A stretch of 49,299 bases of DNA from an uncultured Lachnospiraceae bacterium (GTDB taxonomy: Bacteria; Bacillota; Clostridia; Lachnospirales; Lachnospiraceae), in contig CACYXH010000005.1 of NCBI GenBank assembly GCA_902778245.1, positions 1 through 49,299 of the forward strand, written 5' to 3'. Below, piece after piece: positions 1-7,765 of this stretch. The notes below the pieces were generated by a model. The model had not been told where the DNA came from. It did not search any database and saw only the letters and a program-made list of their open reading frames with translations. Each line of letters opens with the position of its first letter. Positions within the stretch are counted from its first letter, which is position 1. The position numbers were made by a program, and so were the translations under genes.

Positions 1-71
1 TTTCTCGACAACTAACATCATAAAGAAAAATTGTATGATTGGGAAGTGGGAATTTCCTGCTTCCCTTATTT

Positions 72-130
72 ATTGCCAACGATAATTATACACTTACAAT
101 ATTGGCAATTGAGGGAATTAGAGATATACT
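72..130 (+). promoter_or_regulatory. Sigma-A promoter of the gtrA-like gene with overlapping inverted repeat
   Basis: A -35 box TTGGCA (102-107) and a -10 box TATACT (125-130) are separated by exactly 17 bases and lie 36 bases before the TTG start of the next gene. The inverted repeat ATTGCCAA (72-79) / TTGGCAAT (102-109) covers the -35 box, so it could be a repressor site; that role is inference. Further upstream, GGGAAG/CTTCCC (41-65) forms a short hairpin that may be a terminator of a gene outside the window. Confidence 0.6.
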
Positions 131-165
131 ATGCTTTATAAAGCAAGCAGAAAGGAAGAATAAGT

Positions 166-582
166 TTGAAACATCTGATGGAATTATATAAAAAATATAG
201 GGAAATCGTTAATTATCTTATTGTAGGAGGGCTCACCACGGTGGTAAGCCTGGCGGTGTATTATGGATGTGTCCTGACGGTATTTGATCCCAAAAACCCA
301 ATTCAGCTTCAGGCAGCCAATGTGATCTCCTGGATCGCAGCGGTCACTTTTGCATACTATACCAACCGAAAGTATGTGTTCGAGAGCAAAACCGAGAATA
401 AATTGCAGGAAGCAGCAAAGTTCTATGGTTCGAGAATCACCACCTTGCTGATGGACATGGCCTGCATGTTTCTGTTGGTCACGGCGCTTGGCATCAGTGA
501 TAAAATTGCCAAGTTAATCGTGCAGGTGATCGTTACCGTGGCCAACTACGTGCTAAGCAAATTTATTGTATTTCGGAAGTAG
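166..582 (+). CDS. GtrA-like family membrane protein
   Basis: Protein of 138 residues, the usual size of the GtrA family. Four hydrophobic segments are visible, at about residues 14-34, 46-64, 87-108 and 112-132, with charged termini. Members are multi-pass membrane proteins linked to polysaccharide synthesis, often thought to move undecaprenyl-linked sugars across the membrane; the substrate here cannot be told. Family-typical features are the N-terminal YLIVGG segment and the FAYYTNRKYVF stretch after the second segment. The TTG start is chosen because AAGGAAG sits 7-13 bases upstream and a good promoter precedes it. The gene stands alone and converges on the penicillin-binding protein gene with only 11 bases between the GtrA stop and that gene's frame-corrected stop. 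Confidence 0.85.
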   Translation: MKHLMELYKKYREIVNYLIVGGLTTVVSLAVYYGCVLTVFDPKNPIQLQAANVISWIAAVTFAYYTNRKYVFESKTENKLQEAAKFYGSRITTLLMDMACMFLLVTALGISDKIAKLIVQVIVTVANYVLSKFIVFRK

Positions 583-593
583 CTTTACATACT

Positions 594-896
594 TTACGGC
601 AGTGCTTCCGGCATTTGATTTAGAATCATGATTTGATCCTGGGTAAGCTGATCTTCAGTTGAAGTCCCATTTCCCCAGATATCTGCTGCAATGTCGTTGT
701 CGCTTTGCTCACCGGGAGCTTCTGCGCTGCCATTTACTACGTTATCCTGAGCTGCCTCATTTTGGTCGGGATCAATGTCTTCAAAAATATCTGAATAAAG
801 CACGGTTTGATCTGTATTGTAGATGGTAATCGCACCCGGGGCAATGTCAGAGCTGTTTTCCGGCAATACTTCCACAGGAGAACCGCTGCCATGGAC
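594..896 (-). pseudogene. Out-of-frame C-terminal tail of the penicillin-binding protein
   Basis: This frame carries V-H-G-S-G-S-P-V-E-V followed by an acidic, Asn/Asp/Glu-rich tail ending in NQMPEALP at a TAA at 594-596. It lines up with the expected position of a PBP tail after the VTVNIC..GVCN segment of the upstream frame (about 900-960). The span 594-3201 is 2608 bases, that is 869 codons plus one base, so a single extra base near 890-905 would explain the break. It has no start or ribosome site of its own. This is either a real one-base insertion or a sequencing error; the sequence alone does not decide. Confidence 0.6.
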
Positions 897-3201
897 ATTG
901 GCTGTTGCAGACGCCAGGAATGGCTGCAAGGTTAGAGGATTTGCAGATATTCACCGTCACTACATCATCCGGAGCCCGAAAGCTGGAAACCGGCAGGTTT
1001 GCATGAATGCGGGACATGATCGAGGACCAGAGTGTCTTGTTGTAGGTGTGATAGATGCCGGCATTGGGCAGGTCATCGTTGTTGTCATAGCCTCCCCATA
1101 CGCAGCAGGTGTAATAGGGCGTAAAGCCGGCGAACCAGATGTCTTTGTAGCTGGAGGTGGTTCCGGTTTTTCCTGCCACGGGCATATAGCCAAGATCAAT
1201 GAGGCCGTAGGCAGTACCCTGAGGATCGCTGACTACATCCTTCATGGCGTCGGTCAGCAGATAGGCCGTGCTGGATTTCATGGCAGTGGAGGATACCGGA
1301 GAGGAATTGTCCAGCACTACATTGCCGTATTGGTCTAATACCTGGGTGTAGAAACGCGGCTTAATATACTGACCTAAGTTGGCTATGCAGGCATAGGCGC
1401 CGCAGAGCTCCAGATTCGTGACTCCCTCTGTGATTCCGCCCAGAGCCAGAGGCTGGATAATGTCTGTGAGGATCTCCGTACCGGTATCGTAGGTTTCGTA
1501 TAGGGAGGAAATTCCCATAGACTTTGCATATTCGTAGCCAACACGGGGCGTAATTTCCGTGATACATTTTACCGCCACTACATTGATGGATTGGGCGATG
1601 GCGGCCCGGATGGTGGTGGGCCCGGTGTAATTATTCAGATCCCAGTTGCTGACGGGAGTGCCATCCTCGTAAGCGTATGGCTCATTGTCATAGGTAGAGA
1701 TCAATGTTTTTCCCCCGATATCCAGCGCCGGGGCATAGGTTGTAATAATCTTGAAAGTAGAGCCGGGCTGCCGCTTCGTGTAAGTGGCCCGGTTCAGGGT
1801 CAGACTGGCCTCTTTTTCCCCGCGTCCCCCCACAATGGCTTTTACATAACCGGTGGACTGGTCAATAATGACCACAGAAGCCTGGGGCTGTGGCGTGATG
1901 GTGACCCGCTCCCCAAGAATGGTATCGTTGTCTTTCAAAACGGAGGCTTTAAAACTTTCCGCTCCCGCTTTGGCCTCCTCCGTGGTGGAATACATCAGGT
2001 CGAAAGCGGGGTCGGAGGTGCGTCTAACATAGTTTCGCAGATCCTCGCTTCCGTAATTTGTAATCTCGCCCTCCGGGTTTTCGACGCTGAGGGCATAGTC
2101 GATGCCAACTTCCGTTCCCTCCGGGAAGTTGGAAGGATTGGAAAATTCTTCATCACAGATTTCCTGGATCTGATCATCCTGGGCGGAATAGATGCGAAGT
2201 CCTCCGGTGTAGACCGCTTTATAGGCCTGCTTATAGGTATATCCCTTTTCATTCATCAGGTCTTCCATGACCTGGTCGATCAAAGCGTCCTGATAGAAGG
2301 TGTAGATGGAGGAGATGCTGTCCGTATTTTCTTCGTTTGAATGAATACGGGAGTAGACATCATCTGCCAGGGCTTCCTGATATTCCTCCTGGGAGATGTA
2401 TTCCTGATCCAGCATATGGTCCAGAACATCTTTCCGGCGTTTTGCATTCTTCTCCGGATAGACGATGGGATTGTACGCAGTGGGATTCTGAGGAATTCCG
2501 GCGATCACAGTGCACTCTGACAGGGTCAGCTCAGATACATCCTTACCAAAATAGCAATAGGCGGCGGCCTGCACGCCGTAGCAGCCGGCTCCCAAATTGA
2601 TCGTATTTAAGTAGTCCTCCAGAATTTGATCCTTGGACATGGTTTTCTCCAGCTGCAGTGCCAGATACTGTTCCTGAATCTTCCGGGTCATTCTGTCTTT
2701 GAATGTGATTTCGTTGGTCCAGTTGGGGAACACACTGTTTTTCAGAAGCTGCTGGGTGATGGTACTGGCGCCTTCAGAGAAACTGCCGGAGCGGATGCCG
2801 ATAAAGAAAGCTCTGACGATTCCCTTAGGGTCAATGCCGTGATGTTCATAAAAACGTTCATCCTCAATGGCTACCACGGCGTGCTGCAGATAAAGAGGAA
2901 TGCGATCTAATGTCACCAGATCCCGGTTTGCTTCCGGAAGTGTTAACTTCTGAACCCGCTGCCCCGCCTGGTTGTAAATATAAGTCGCGGCTTCTGTGGG
3001 GGATACTGCCACATTGGAAATATCCGGGGCATCAGCTATAATCTTTCGGACAACGGATACACCGTAAATACCTCCTCCGATCAACAAAACCAATATCCCC
3101 AGAAGAACCAGGCGCAGAAGCGTGAATTTTATTTTATGAGCAACTTTTTTAGAAGTCCTGGGAGCAATCTTTTTGGAAATGCTTGATTTTCCGAAATTCA
3201 T
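847..3201 (-). CDS. Class A penicillin-binding protein (PBP1A type), C-terminus frameshifted
   Basis: Bifunctional murein polymerase acting at the outer face of the membrane. It has one N-terminal membrane anchor (about 26-50), a GT51 glycosyltransferase domain (about 90-260) with EDERFYEHHG (E113 the likely catalytic glutamate), GASTITQQ and RKIQEQYLA, then a transpeptidase domain with STFK (481-484, serine nucleophile), SIN (538-540) and KTGTT near 680. All catalytic motifs are intact. The start has a good SD (GAGGAT) and an M-N-F-G opening. The last 19 or so residues (after VC-N-S-Q) do not look like a PBP tail, whereas another frame continues sensibly to a stop at 594. The corrected protein would be 868 residues. 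Transcribed divergently from the yigZ-like gene. Confidence 0.9.
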   Translation of the reverse strand: MNFGKSSISKKIAPRTSKKVAHKIKFTLLRLVLLGILVLLIGGGIYGVSVVRKIIADAPDISNVAVSPTEAATYIYNQAGQRVQKLTLPEANRDLVTLDRIPLYLQHAVVAIEDERFYEHHGIDPKGIVRAFFIGIRSGSFSEGASTITQQLLKNSVFPNWTNEITFKDRMTRKIQEQYLALQLEKTMSKDQILEDYLNTINLGAGCYGVQAAAYCYFGKDVSELTLSECTVIAGIPQNPTAYNPIVYPEKNAKRRKDVLDHMLDQEYISQEEYQEALADDVYSRIHSNEENTDSISSIYTFYQDALIDQVMEDLMNEKGYTYKQAYKAVYTGGLRIYSAQDDQIQEICDEEFSNPSNFPEGTEVGIDYALSVENPEGEITNYGSEDLRNYVRRTSDPAFDLMYSTTEEAKAGAESFKASVLKDNDTILGERVTITPQPQASVVIIDQSTGYVKAIVGGRGEKEASLTLNRATYTKRQPGSTFKIITTYAPALDIGGKTLISTYDNEPYAYEDGTPVSNWDLNNYTGPTTIRAAIAQSINVVAVKCITEITPRVGYEYAKSMGISSLYETYDTGTEILTDIIQPLALGGITEGVTNLELCGAYACIANLGQYIKPRFYTQVLDQYGNVVLDNSSPVSSTAMKSSTAYLLTDAMKDVVSDPQGTAYGLIDLGYMPVAGKTGTTSSYKDIWFAGFTPYYTCCVWGGYDNNDDLPNAGIYHTYNKTLWSSIMSRIHANLPVSSFRAPDDVVTVNICKSSNLAAIPGVCNSQCPWQRFSCGSIAGKQL

Positions 3202-3397
3202 CTGTTATCCTCCTAATGTGATAGGTATATAGACAAAATCTATTGTATAACCAAAGTGCGAAAAAAGTATAGGGGTATTTTTCTTAATTATTTCGTAACT
3301 ATTCAGTTTATCATAGATGCGATGCATTTCGGGTTTGGAGAGCAGAATAGTTACTCCAACCAAAATGTTGCGGAATCGTGCAGCAAAGGAGAATAGG

Positions 3398-4045
3398 ATG
3401 GATTCAATCAAAATCGTATATACCGGCGGGGAAGCCGAAATTATAGAGAAGAAGTCCCGTTTTATTGCTACCGTAAAACCGGTGGAGTCGGAGGAAGAAG
3501 CGCTGGAATTTGTTGCTGCTATGAAAAAGAAGTACTGGAATGCCACGCACAACTGCTTTGCATTTGTGGTGGGTGAGAGACAGCAGCTGCAGCGTTGCAG
3601 CGATGATGGGGAACCCCAGGGCACTGCGGGACGGCCGATGTTGGATGTACTTTTGGGCGAAGGAGTACACAATGCTGCAGTGGTGGTGACCAGGTACTTT
3701 GGGGGCACGCTGCTGGGAACCGGCGGTTTGGTGAGAGCTTATTCAAAATCAGTACAGGAAGGGCTGAAAAACAGTTGTATTTTGGAGAAAACGAAGGGCG
3801 TGCTGCTGAAAATTAAAACAGATTATAATGGCATCGGAAAACTCCAGTACCTTCTGGGACAGCGGGGACTTCAGATCACGGCCTCTGATTTTACAGATGT
3901 GGTACATATAGAGACGCTGGTTCCGGCGGAAGCTGTGGGTGAGTTAAAGGCGGCGGTGACAGAGGGAACCAACGGGAAGGCGGAAATCTTAGGGGAGGAA
4001 AAAGTGTGTTTTGCTTTTTGGGAGGGAGAACCACTTCTTTTTTAA
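3398..4045 (+). CDS. YigZ/IMPACT family protein
   Basis: Protein of 215 residues, the usual YigZ length. The N-terminal IMPACT domain (about 5-125) shows KKSRFIATVKPV, ATHNCFAFVVG, SDDGEPQGTAGRPML and VVVTRYFGGTLLGTGGLVRAYS, the family signature. A small C-terminal ferredoxin-like domain (about 135-205) follows. The molecular role of bacterial YigZ is not settled; the eukaryotic relative IMPACT modulates Gcn2 signalling. The ATG at 3398 is preferred over upstream ATGs in frame because AAAGGAG lies 6-12 bases before it and the family starts here. The stop codon falls inside the left end of a repeat element at 4041-4170, so the element may have set the C-terminus. Confidence 0.9.
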   Translation: MDSIKIVYTGGEAEIIEKKSRFIATVKPVESEEEALEFVAAMKKKYWNATHNCFAFVVGERQQLQRCSDDGEPQGTAGRPMLDVLLGEGVHNAAVVVTRYFGGTLLGTGGLVRAYSKSVQEGLKNSCILEKTKGVLLKIKTDYNGIGKLQYLLGQRGLQITASDFTDVVHIETLVPAEAVGELKAAVTEGTNGKAEILGEEKVCFAFWEGEPLLF

Positions 4046-4170
4046 GGAAACGTTGATTAATTCCGCGTTTCCTTAGAAACCTCCGGCGGATCGCACGGAT
4101 TTGCTTAGGAAATTGCTGCTTCGCAGCGCAAATCCGGCGTGGGAAGCGCTTTAATCAGCGCTTCCCTAAA
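4041..4170. repeat. MITE-like element with terminal inverted repeats
   Basis: The 20-base ends at 4041-4060 and 4151-4170 are inverted copies matching at 17 of 20 positions (TTTAAGGAAACG... against TTTAGGGAAGCG..., both ending TTGATTAA or CTGATTAA). Each end also folds on itself: AAGGAAACG/GCGTTTCCTT at the left and GGGAAGCGC/GCGCTTCCC at the right. A central stem GGATTTGC/GCAAATCC lies at about 4097-4133. No ORF fits inside. Such short, terminally repeated, non-coding elements are typical of MITEs moved in trans by a transposase. It overlaps the stop codon of the yigZ-like gene. Confidence 0.65.
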
Positions 4171-4216
4171 GTCCATAGGGCGACAGCTTACCAAGGGAAG
4201 GATATGAGGAAGAAAG

Positions 4217-4663
4217 ATGACAAAAGATATTTTACTTAGCATTAAAGGTTTGCAGTCGCTGAGCGAGGATCAGGAAGATGAAGTGGAAGTGATCATTCCC
4301 GGAAGTTATTGCAAGCGGGGCGATATGCACTATGTGAAATATGACGAAGTGACAGAGGGATTTGATGGAATCACCAGCAACCTGATCAAGTTCAGCCACC
4401 GCTGTTTTGAGGTGAGAAAGAAGGGTGTAACCAATACCCACATGATCTTTGAGAAACAAAAAAAGAATATGACATATTATGATACGCCTTTCGGTAATCT
4501 GCTGCTGGGGATTTCAGCTACTAATGTGTCCATGCGGGAGTCGGAAGAGCAGATTGATGTCAAAGTAGATTATGCTCTGGAGATCAACAGCGAACATCTG
4601 GCGGAGTGTTCTATTGATGTGACGGTTCGACCAAGAAATACCGGCGAACTGCACATTGTTTAA
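4217..4663 (+). CDS. DUF1934 domain-containing protein
   Basis: Protein of 148 residues, spanning a whole DUF1934 (YwiB-like) domain, predicted to form a small beta-barrel of the calycin-like type. Features are the opening D-I-L-L-S-I-K-G, a charged SEDQEDEVEV stretch, the segment KGVTNTHMIFEKQKK, Y-D-T-P-F-G-N-L and a C-terminal DVKVDYALEIN strand. It looks cytosolic, without signal or membrane segments. GAGGAAG precedes the ATG. The murI start lies 28 bases after its stop, so the two are probably co-transcribed. The exact function of the family is unknown; in other Firmicutes it often neighbours argS or cell-wall genes. Confidence 0.85.
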   Translation: MTKDILLSIKGLQSLSEDQEDEVEVIIPGSYCKRGDMHYVKYDEVTEGFDGITSNLIKFSHRCFEVRKKGVTNTHMIFEKQKKNMTYYDTPFGNLLLGISATNVSMRESEEQIDVKVDYALEINSEHLAECSIDVTVRPRNTGELHIV

Positions 4664-4691
4664 GGAAACAGCTTATTTGGAGGAAGCGGTA

Positions 4692-5456
4692 ATGGAAATT
4701 AGAGATTTACCCATAGCGGTATTCGATTCCGGAGTGGGAGGCATCAGTGTGCTGCGGGAAATGGTGCGCCTGATGCCAGAGGAAAACTTCTATTTTTTTG
4801 GGGATTCCATTCATGCGCCTTACGGAACAAAAAGTGTGGAGGAAGTGCAGCGTCTTACTGTGGATAATATAGCCTATATGGCCAAGAAGGGGATAAAGGC
4901 GGTGGTGGTCGCCTGTAATACCGCCACCAGCGCAGCTATTAAGCGGCTTCGGGAACTTTATACGGATATACCGGTGGTGGGGATAGAACCCGCTCTGAAG
5001 CCGGCTGCTATGGAGAAACAGGGTGGAAGAGTCCTGGTTCTGGCCACGCCTATGACGGTACAGGCCAACAAATTTCATGATCTGATGGTTCGATATGAGG
5101 ATCAGGCTACTGTGGTTCCTGTGGGGTGTCCGGGACTGATGGAATTTGTGGAAAATGGCATCCTGGACGGTTCGCAGCTAAAAACATATTTGAAGGATCT
5201 TCTGGAGCCTTATCTCCAGGAACCGGCGGATGCGGTGGTTCTGGGTTGTACTCACTATCCGTTTGTGAAAGAAACCATCGCTGATGTAATTGGCCCCGGG
5301 CCCCATATTATTGATGGAAGTGAAGGTACTGCCAGAGAATTACTGCGCAGGCTGACAGAAATGAAGCTGCTGACTTCCAGAAAGACTCGGGGAGAAGTTC
5401 TGTTTGAGGAGAGTGTACCTGAGAAGATTGAATTATGCAAACGACTGTTGGGGTAG
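4692..5456 (+). CDS. murI: Glutamate racemase
   Basis: Cytosolic enzyme converting L-glutamate to D-glutamate for peptidoglycan. The protein is 254 residues. The two catalytic cysteines are visible at C75 in VVACNTATSAA and C186 in VLGCTHYPF. The substrate-binding opening I-A-V-F-D-S-G-V-G-G and F-G-D-S-I-H-A-P-Y-G are intact. The ATG at 4692 is chosen because GGAGG lies 9-13 bases upstream (4679-4683) and the protein then starts as the family does; an upstream ATG at 4656 overlaps the DUF1934 gene and lacks a ribosome site. A strong hairpin terminator follows at 5572. Confidence 0.95.
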   Translation: MEIRDLPIAVFDSGVGGISVLREMVRLMPEENFYFFGDSIHAPYGTKSVEEVQRLTVDNIAYMAKKGIKAVVVACNTATSAAIKRLRELYTDIPVVGIEPALKPAAMEKQGGRVLVLATPMTVQANKFHDLMVRYEDQATVVPVGCPGLMEFVENGILDGSQLKTYLKDLLEPYLQEPADAVVLGCTHYPFVKETIADVIGPGPHIIDGSEGTARELLRRLTEMKLLTSRKTRGEVLFEESVPEKIELCKRLLG

Positions 5457-5571
5457 TCGGCTGTGATGCGGCAAATTGGGCGATGCCATAATCGCGAACC
5501 TGGAAGCAAAGCGCTCGGCTCTTGGAGTTTAACGAAATAACTGCGAAAGGGACAGCTTCAAAATTATTAGT

Positions 5572-5616
5572 AAAGGGTTTCCGAATATCCATGCGTACGC
5601 ATCTCGGAAACCCTTT
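5572..5616. terminator. Hairpin terminator between murI and a convergent gene
   Basis: Arms AAAGGGTTTCCGA (5572-5584) and TCGGAAACCCTTT (5604-5616) pair perfectly over 13 bases; the loop contains a small ATGCGTACGCAT palindrome. It lies between two convergent genes and probably serves both, although the T-run is short. Confidence 0.75.
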
Positions 5617-5640
5617 CGTTATAATTTAGAGGAACCCCTC

Positions 5641-6099
5641 CTACTTTTCTTTCCTTGTGAATCTTTCTCTCTGTCTTGCCCAGAAGCCCTTTTTCTTCTG
5701 AGGCGTCTCTAATGCACCGCGAATGCCTTTTACATCCATGATGTAAATACCGCTGACGACGGCTTTCACTTCCTTTTTCACCGGAATGAGATCAAATATT
5801 TTGGAATCCGCCACCAGAGTCATGATCCTGGGACCTACCTTTGCTTTGACGATGGGGAGCTTGGAACGCCGCATCATTTTGGGCGTCTGGTCGATGACTA
5901 CCTGCGGAAGTCCCGACTCTTTGATCGGCATCATTTTCTTATCTATGATCAACATGGAGACGGTCTGCTTGGCGGCCTCCATCTGTTCCTGCTGTTCATT
6001 CTGGCGCTTCTGAAGTCTTCTGCCTACAAAGTATAGAACGATCAGCGCGACGACAAGTATCACTAAGATAATCAGTAAAACCTTTAAAGCTGTTGACAT
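5641..6099 (-). CDS. Small single-pass membrane protein, function unknown
   Basis: Protein of 152 residues. Residues 4-26 form one hydrophobic segment (L-K-V-L-L-I-I-L-V-I-L-V-V-A-L), then a Gln/Glu-rich, coiled-coil-like linker to about 45, a compact domain with S-M-L-I-I-D-K-K-M-M and K-I-F-D-L-I-P-V, and a very basic tail (KKKGFWARQRERFTRKEK). The tail suggests that the domain faces the cytoplasm. The ATG at 6099 has GGAGGTAC just upstream, which decides it over longer in-frame starts. I do not recognise a named family; it resembles conserved Clostridia proteins without known role. Divergent from the lipoprotein gene. Confidence 0.75.
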   Translation of the reverse strand: MSTALKVLLIILVILVVALIVLYFVGRRLQKRQNEQQEQMEAAKQTVSMLIIDKKMMPIKESGLPQVVIDQTPKMMRRSKLPIVKAKVGPRIMTLVADSKIFDLIPVKKEVKAVVSGIYIMDVKGIRGALETPQKKKGFWARQRERFTRKEK

Positions 6100-6213
6100 A
6101 TGTACCTCCTCATTTCCGACACCCCGGATTATCTGATTTATTTTACCATTATTTCTCAAAAAGCGCAATGTACCAGATAAGAATTTGTACACAGAAATTT
6201 CACTTTCTTCCTG

Positions 6214-6242
6214 ATGCCAAATAAGAGAAGATGTGTTATACT
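6214..6242 (+). promoter_or_regulatory. Promoter of the FKBP lipoprotein gene
   Basis: The -10 box TATACT (6237-6242) is preceded at 17 bases by ATGCCA (6214-6219), a weak -35 box. It lies 53 bases before the lipoprotein start. Confidence 0.5.
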
Positions 6243-6294
6243 GTGGGAGATGATTTAAGCTACCTAAATTCAAAATAGGAAGGATGTATGAGAG

Positions 6295-7680
6295 ATGAAA
6301 AAACATGTATTAATGGCATTGCTGGTGGGCTGCGCAGTTTTGGCTGCAGGCTGCGGCTCTAAGAATACGGGTACAAAAGAAATCACGGAAGCGGGTGTGA
6401 GTACAGAGGCGGAGACGAAAACGGAATCATCGGACGAAACTGAATCAGAGGCAACGGAAGCGGCTTCCGAAGTGGAAACGAACTCTGAGGGTGAGACGGA
6501 GGGTATTACGGAATCAATCAGCGAAGAAACCAGCGAGGTGACCGAGGAGGAGCTGGCGGAGCGTCCTGAGTATAAAGCACTGGATTATGTGACCTTGGGT
6601 ACCTATAAGGGGCTTAGCATTGTTCAGGAACCTATCACGGTGACGGATGAGGAAATTGAGCAGGAAATTCTATCGAATGTGGATGCGGCCGGTCTGAACC
6701 ATCGGACAGAGGGCAAGGTGAAAGACGGAGACACCGCCAATATCGATTTTGTTGGAAAACTTGACGAAGAGGCCTTTGATGGTGGTACGGCCGAGGGGTA
6801 CGATCTGGAGATCGGTTCTCATAGCTTCATCGAAGGATTTGAGGAAGGCCTTGTGGGAGTGGCTATCGGTGATACCGTAGATCTTGATCTGACTTTCCCG
6901 GAAGATTATGGCAATGAGGAACTGGCTGGTCAGGAAACGGTGTTTACCGTGACTGTGAATTATATTAAGGAAACACCGGAGATCACGGATGACCTGATCG
7001 CGCAGCTCAGTGACGGCGCATATACCACGGTTGACGGCTATCATGATTATATCAGAGAGCAGTTGGTGAGTGAAAAAGAGCAGGAGCAGGAAAACGCGGT
7101 AGACACCGAATTGTTTACACAGTTGTATAATACCTGTACAATCAATGATTACCCCCAGGAACTTGTAGATTACAGTGTAAATTCTACCACAGAATACTAT
7201 AAAACAATGGCTGAGCAGTACGGTATGGAATTTGCTGATTTCCTGGAAGCTTATTTTGAAATGGATGAAGAGCAGTTCGCAGAAGAAGTGAAGGAATATG
7301 TAAAACAGGATCTCCAGACAGAGCTGATTTTAAGAGCGATCGCGGAGCAGGAGGAAATAACTGTTTCTGAGGAGGAATACCTGGCAGGCTGTGAAAAGTA
7401 TTTGAAGCAGGGGGGATATGATTCTGTGGAGCAGCTAGAAGCAGCATATGGGCGAAAAACGATTGAGAATCAATTGCTGATGGACAAGGCATTTGAACTG
7501 GTAAGAGAGAATGCTGTAATAGAGGAGGCCGAAATTGAGACAGAAAGTGAGACTGAGACGGAAACGATAACAGAGACTGGAACGGAAGCCGTTGCCGAAA
7601 CGGAAAATGTAGAAGAAGCGGAGACAGCAAGTGAAGTTGTGAAGGAAGCGGTTTCAGAAGCGGAGAGCGAAACAGAATAA
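6295..7680 (+). CDS. Lipoprotein with FKBP domain and trigger-factor-like C-terminus (peptidyl-prolyl isomerase/chaperone)
   Basis: Protein of 461 residues. A lipoprotein signal peptide ends at V-L-A-A-G-C (C20), so the protein should be anchored outside the membrane. Residues 22-90 are a Thr/Glu/Ser-rich linker. Residues about 140-225 form an FKBP domain: VKDGDTANIDFVGK, GSHSFIEGFEEGLVG and FPEDYG. Residues about 228-410 resemble the helical substrate-binding arms of trigger factor, with paired segments such as YPQELVDYSVN and V-S-E-E-E-Y. The tail (about 415-461) is again Glu/Thr-rich. The cytosolic trigger factor therefore has here a secreted, lipid-anchored relative; a role in folding exported proteins is inferred. 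Single gene with its own promoter. Confidence 0.88.
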   Translation: MKKHVLMALLVGCAVLAAGCGSKNTGTKEITEAGVSTEAETKTESSDETESEATEAASEVETNSEGETEGITESISEETSEVTEEELAERPEYKALDYVTLGTYKGLSIVQEPITVTDEEIEQEILSNVDAAGLNHRTEGKVKDGDTANIDFVGKLDEEAFDGGTAEGYDLEIGSHSFIEGFEEGLVGVAIGDTVDLDLTFPEDYGNEELAGQETVFTVTVNYIKETPEITDDLIAQLSDGAYTTVDGYHDYIREQLVSEKEQEQENAVDTELFTQLYNTCTINDYPQELVDYSVNSTTEYYKTMAEQYGMEFADFLEAYFEMDEEQFAEEVKEYVKQDLQTELILRAIAEQEEITVSEEEYLAGCEKYLKQGGYDSVEQLEAAYGRKTIENQLLMDKAFELVRENAVIEEAEIETESETETETITETGTEAVAETENVEEAETASEVVKEAVSEAESETE

Positions 7681-7687
7681 AAAAATG

Positions 7688-7716
7688 TTGCAATCGGGCG
7701 GCGATACCTCTATAAT
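7688..7716 (+). promoter_or_regulatory. Sigma-A promoter of the uracil permease gene
   Basis: TTGCAA (7688-7693), a 17-base spacer and a perfect TATAAT (7711-7716), 50 bases before the start codon. The leader is too short for a PyrR attenuator, and none is seen. Confidence 0.75.
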
Positions 7717-7765
7717 GGGTAAGGAAAAATTTTGACAACCTTATTCAAAAGAGGAGGAAAGAGTT

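Noticed and set aside
823..1338. Plus-strand ORF opposite the PBP gene
   Set aside because: Antisense shadow of the transpeptidase domain with no ribosome site or known motif.
4660..4680. Possible second end of the 4041-4170 repeat at the DUF1934 stop (TTTAAGGAAAC)
   Set aside because: Only 11 bases match and no partner end or hairpin follows; chance similarity is likely.
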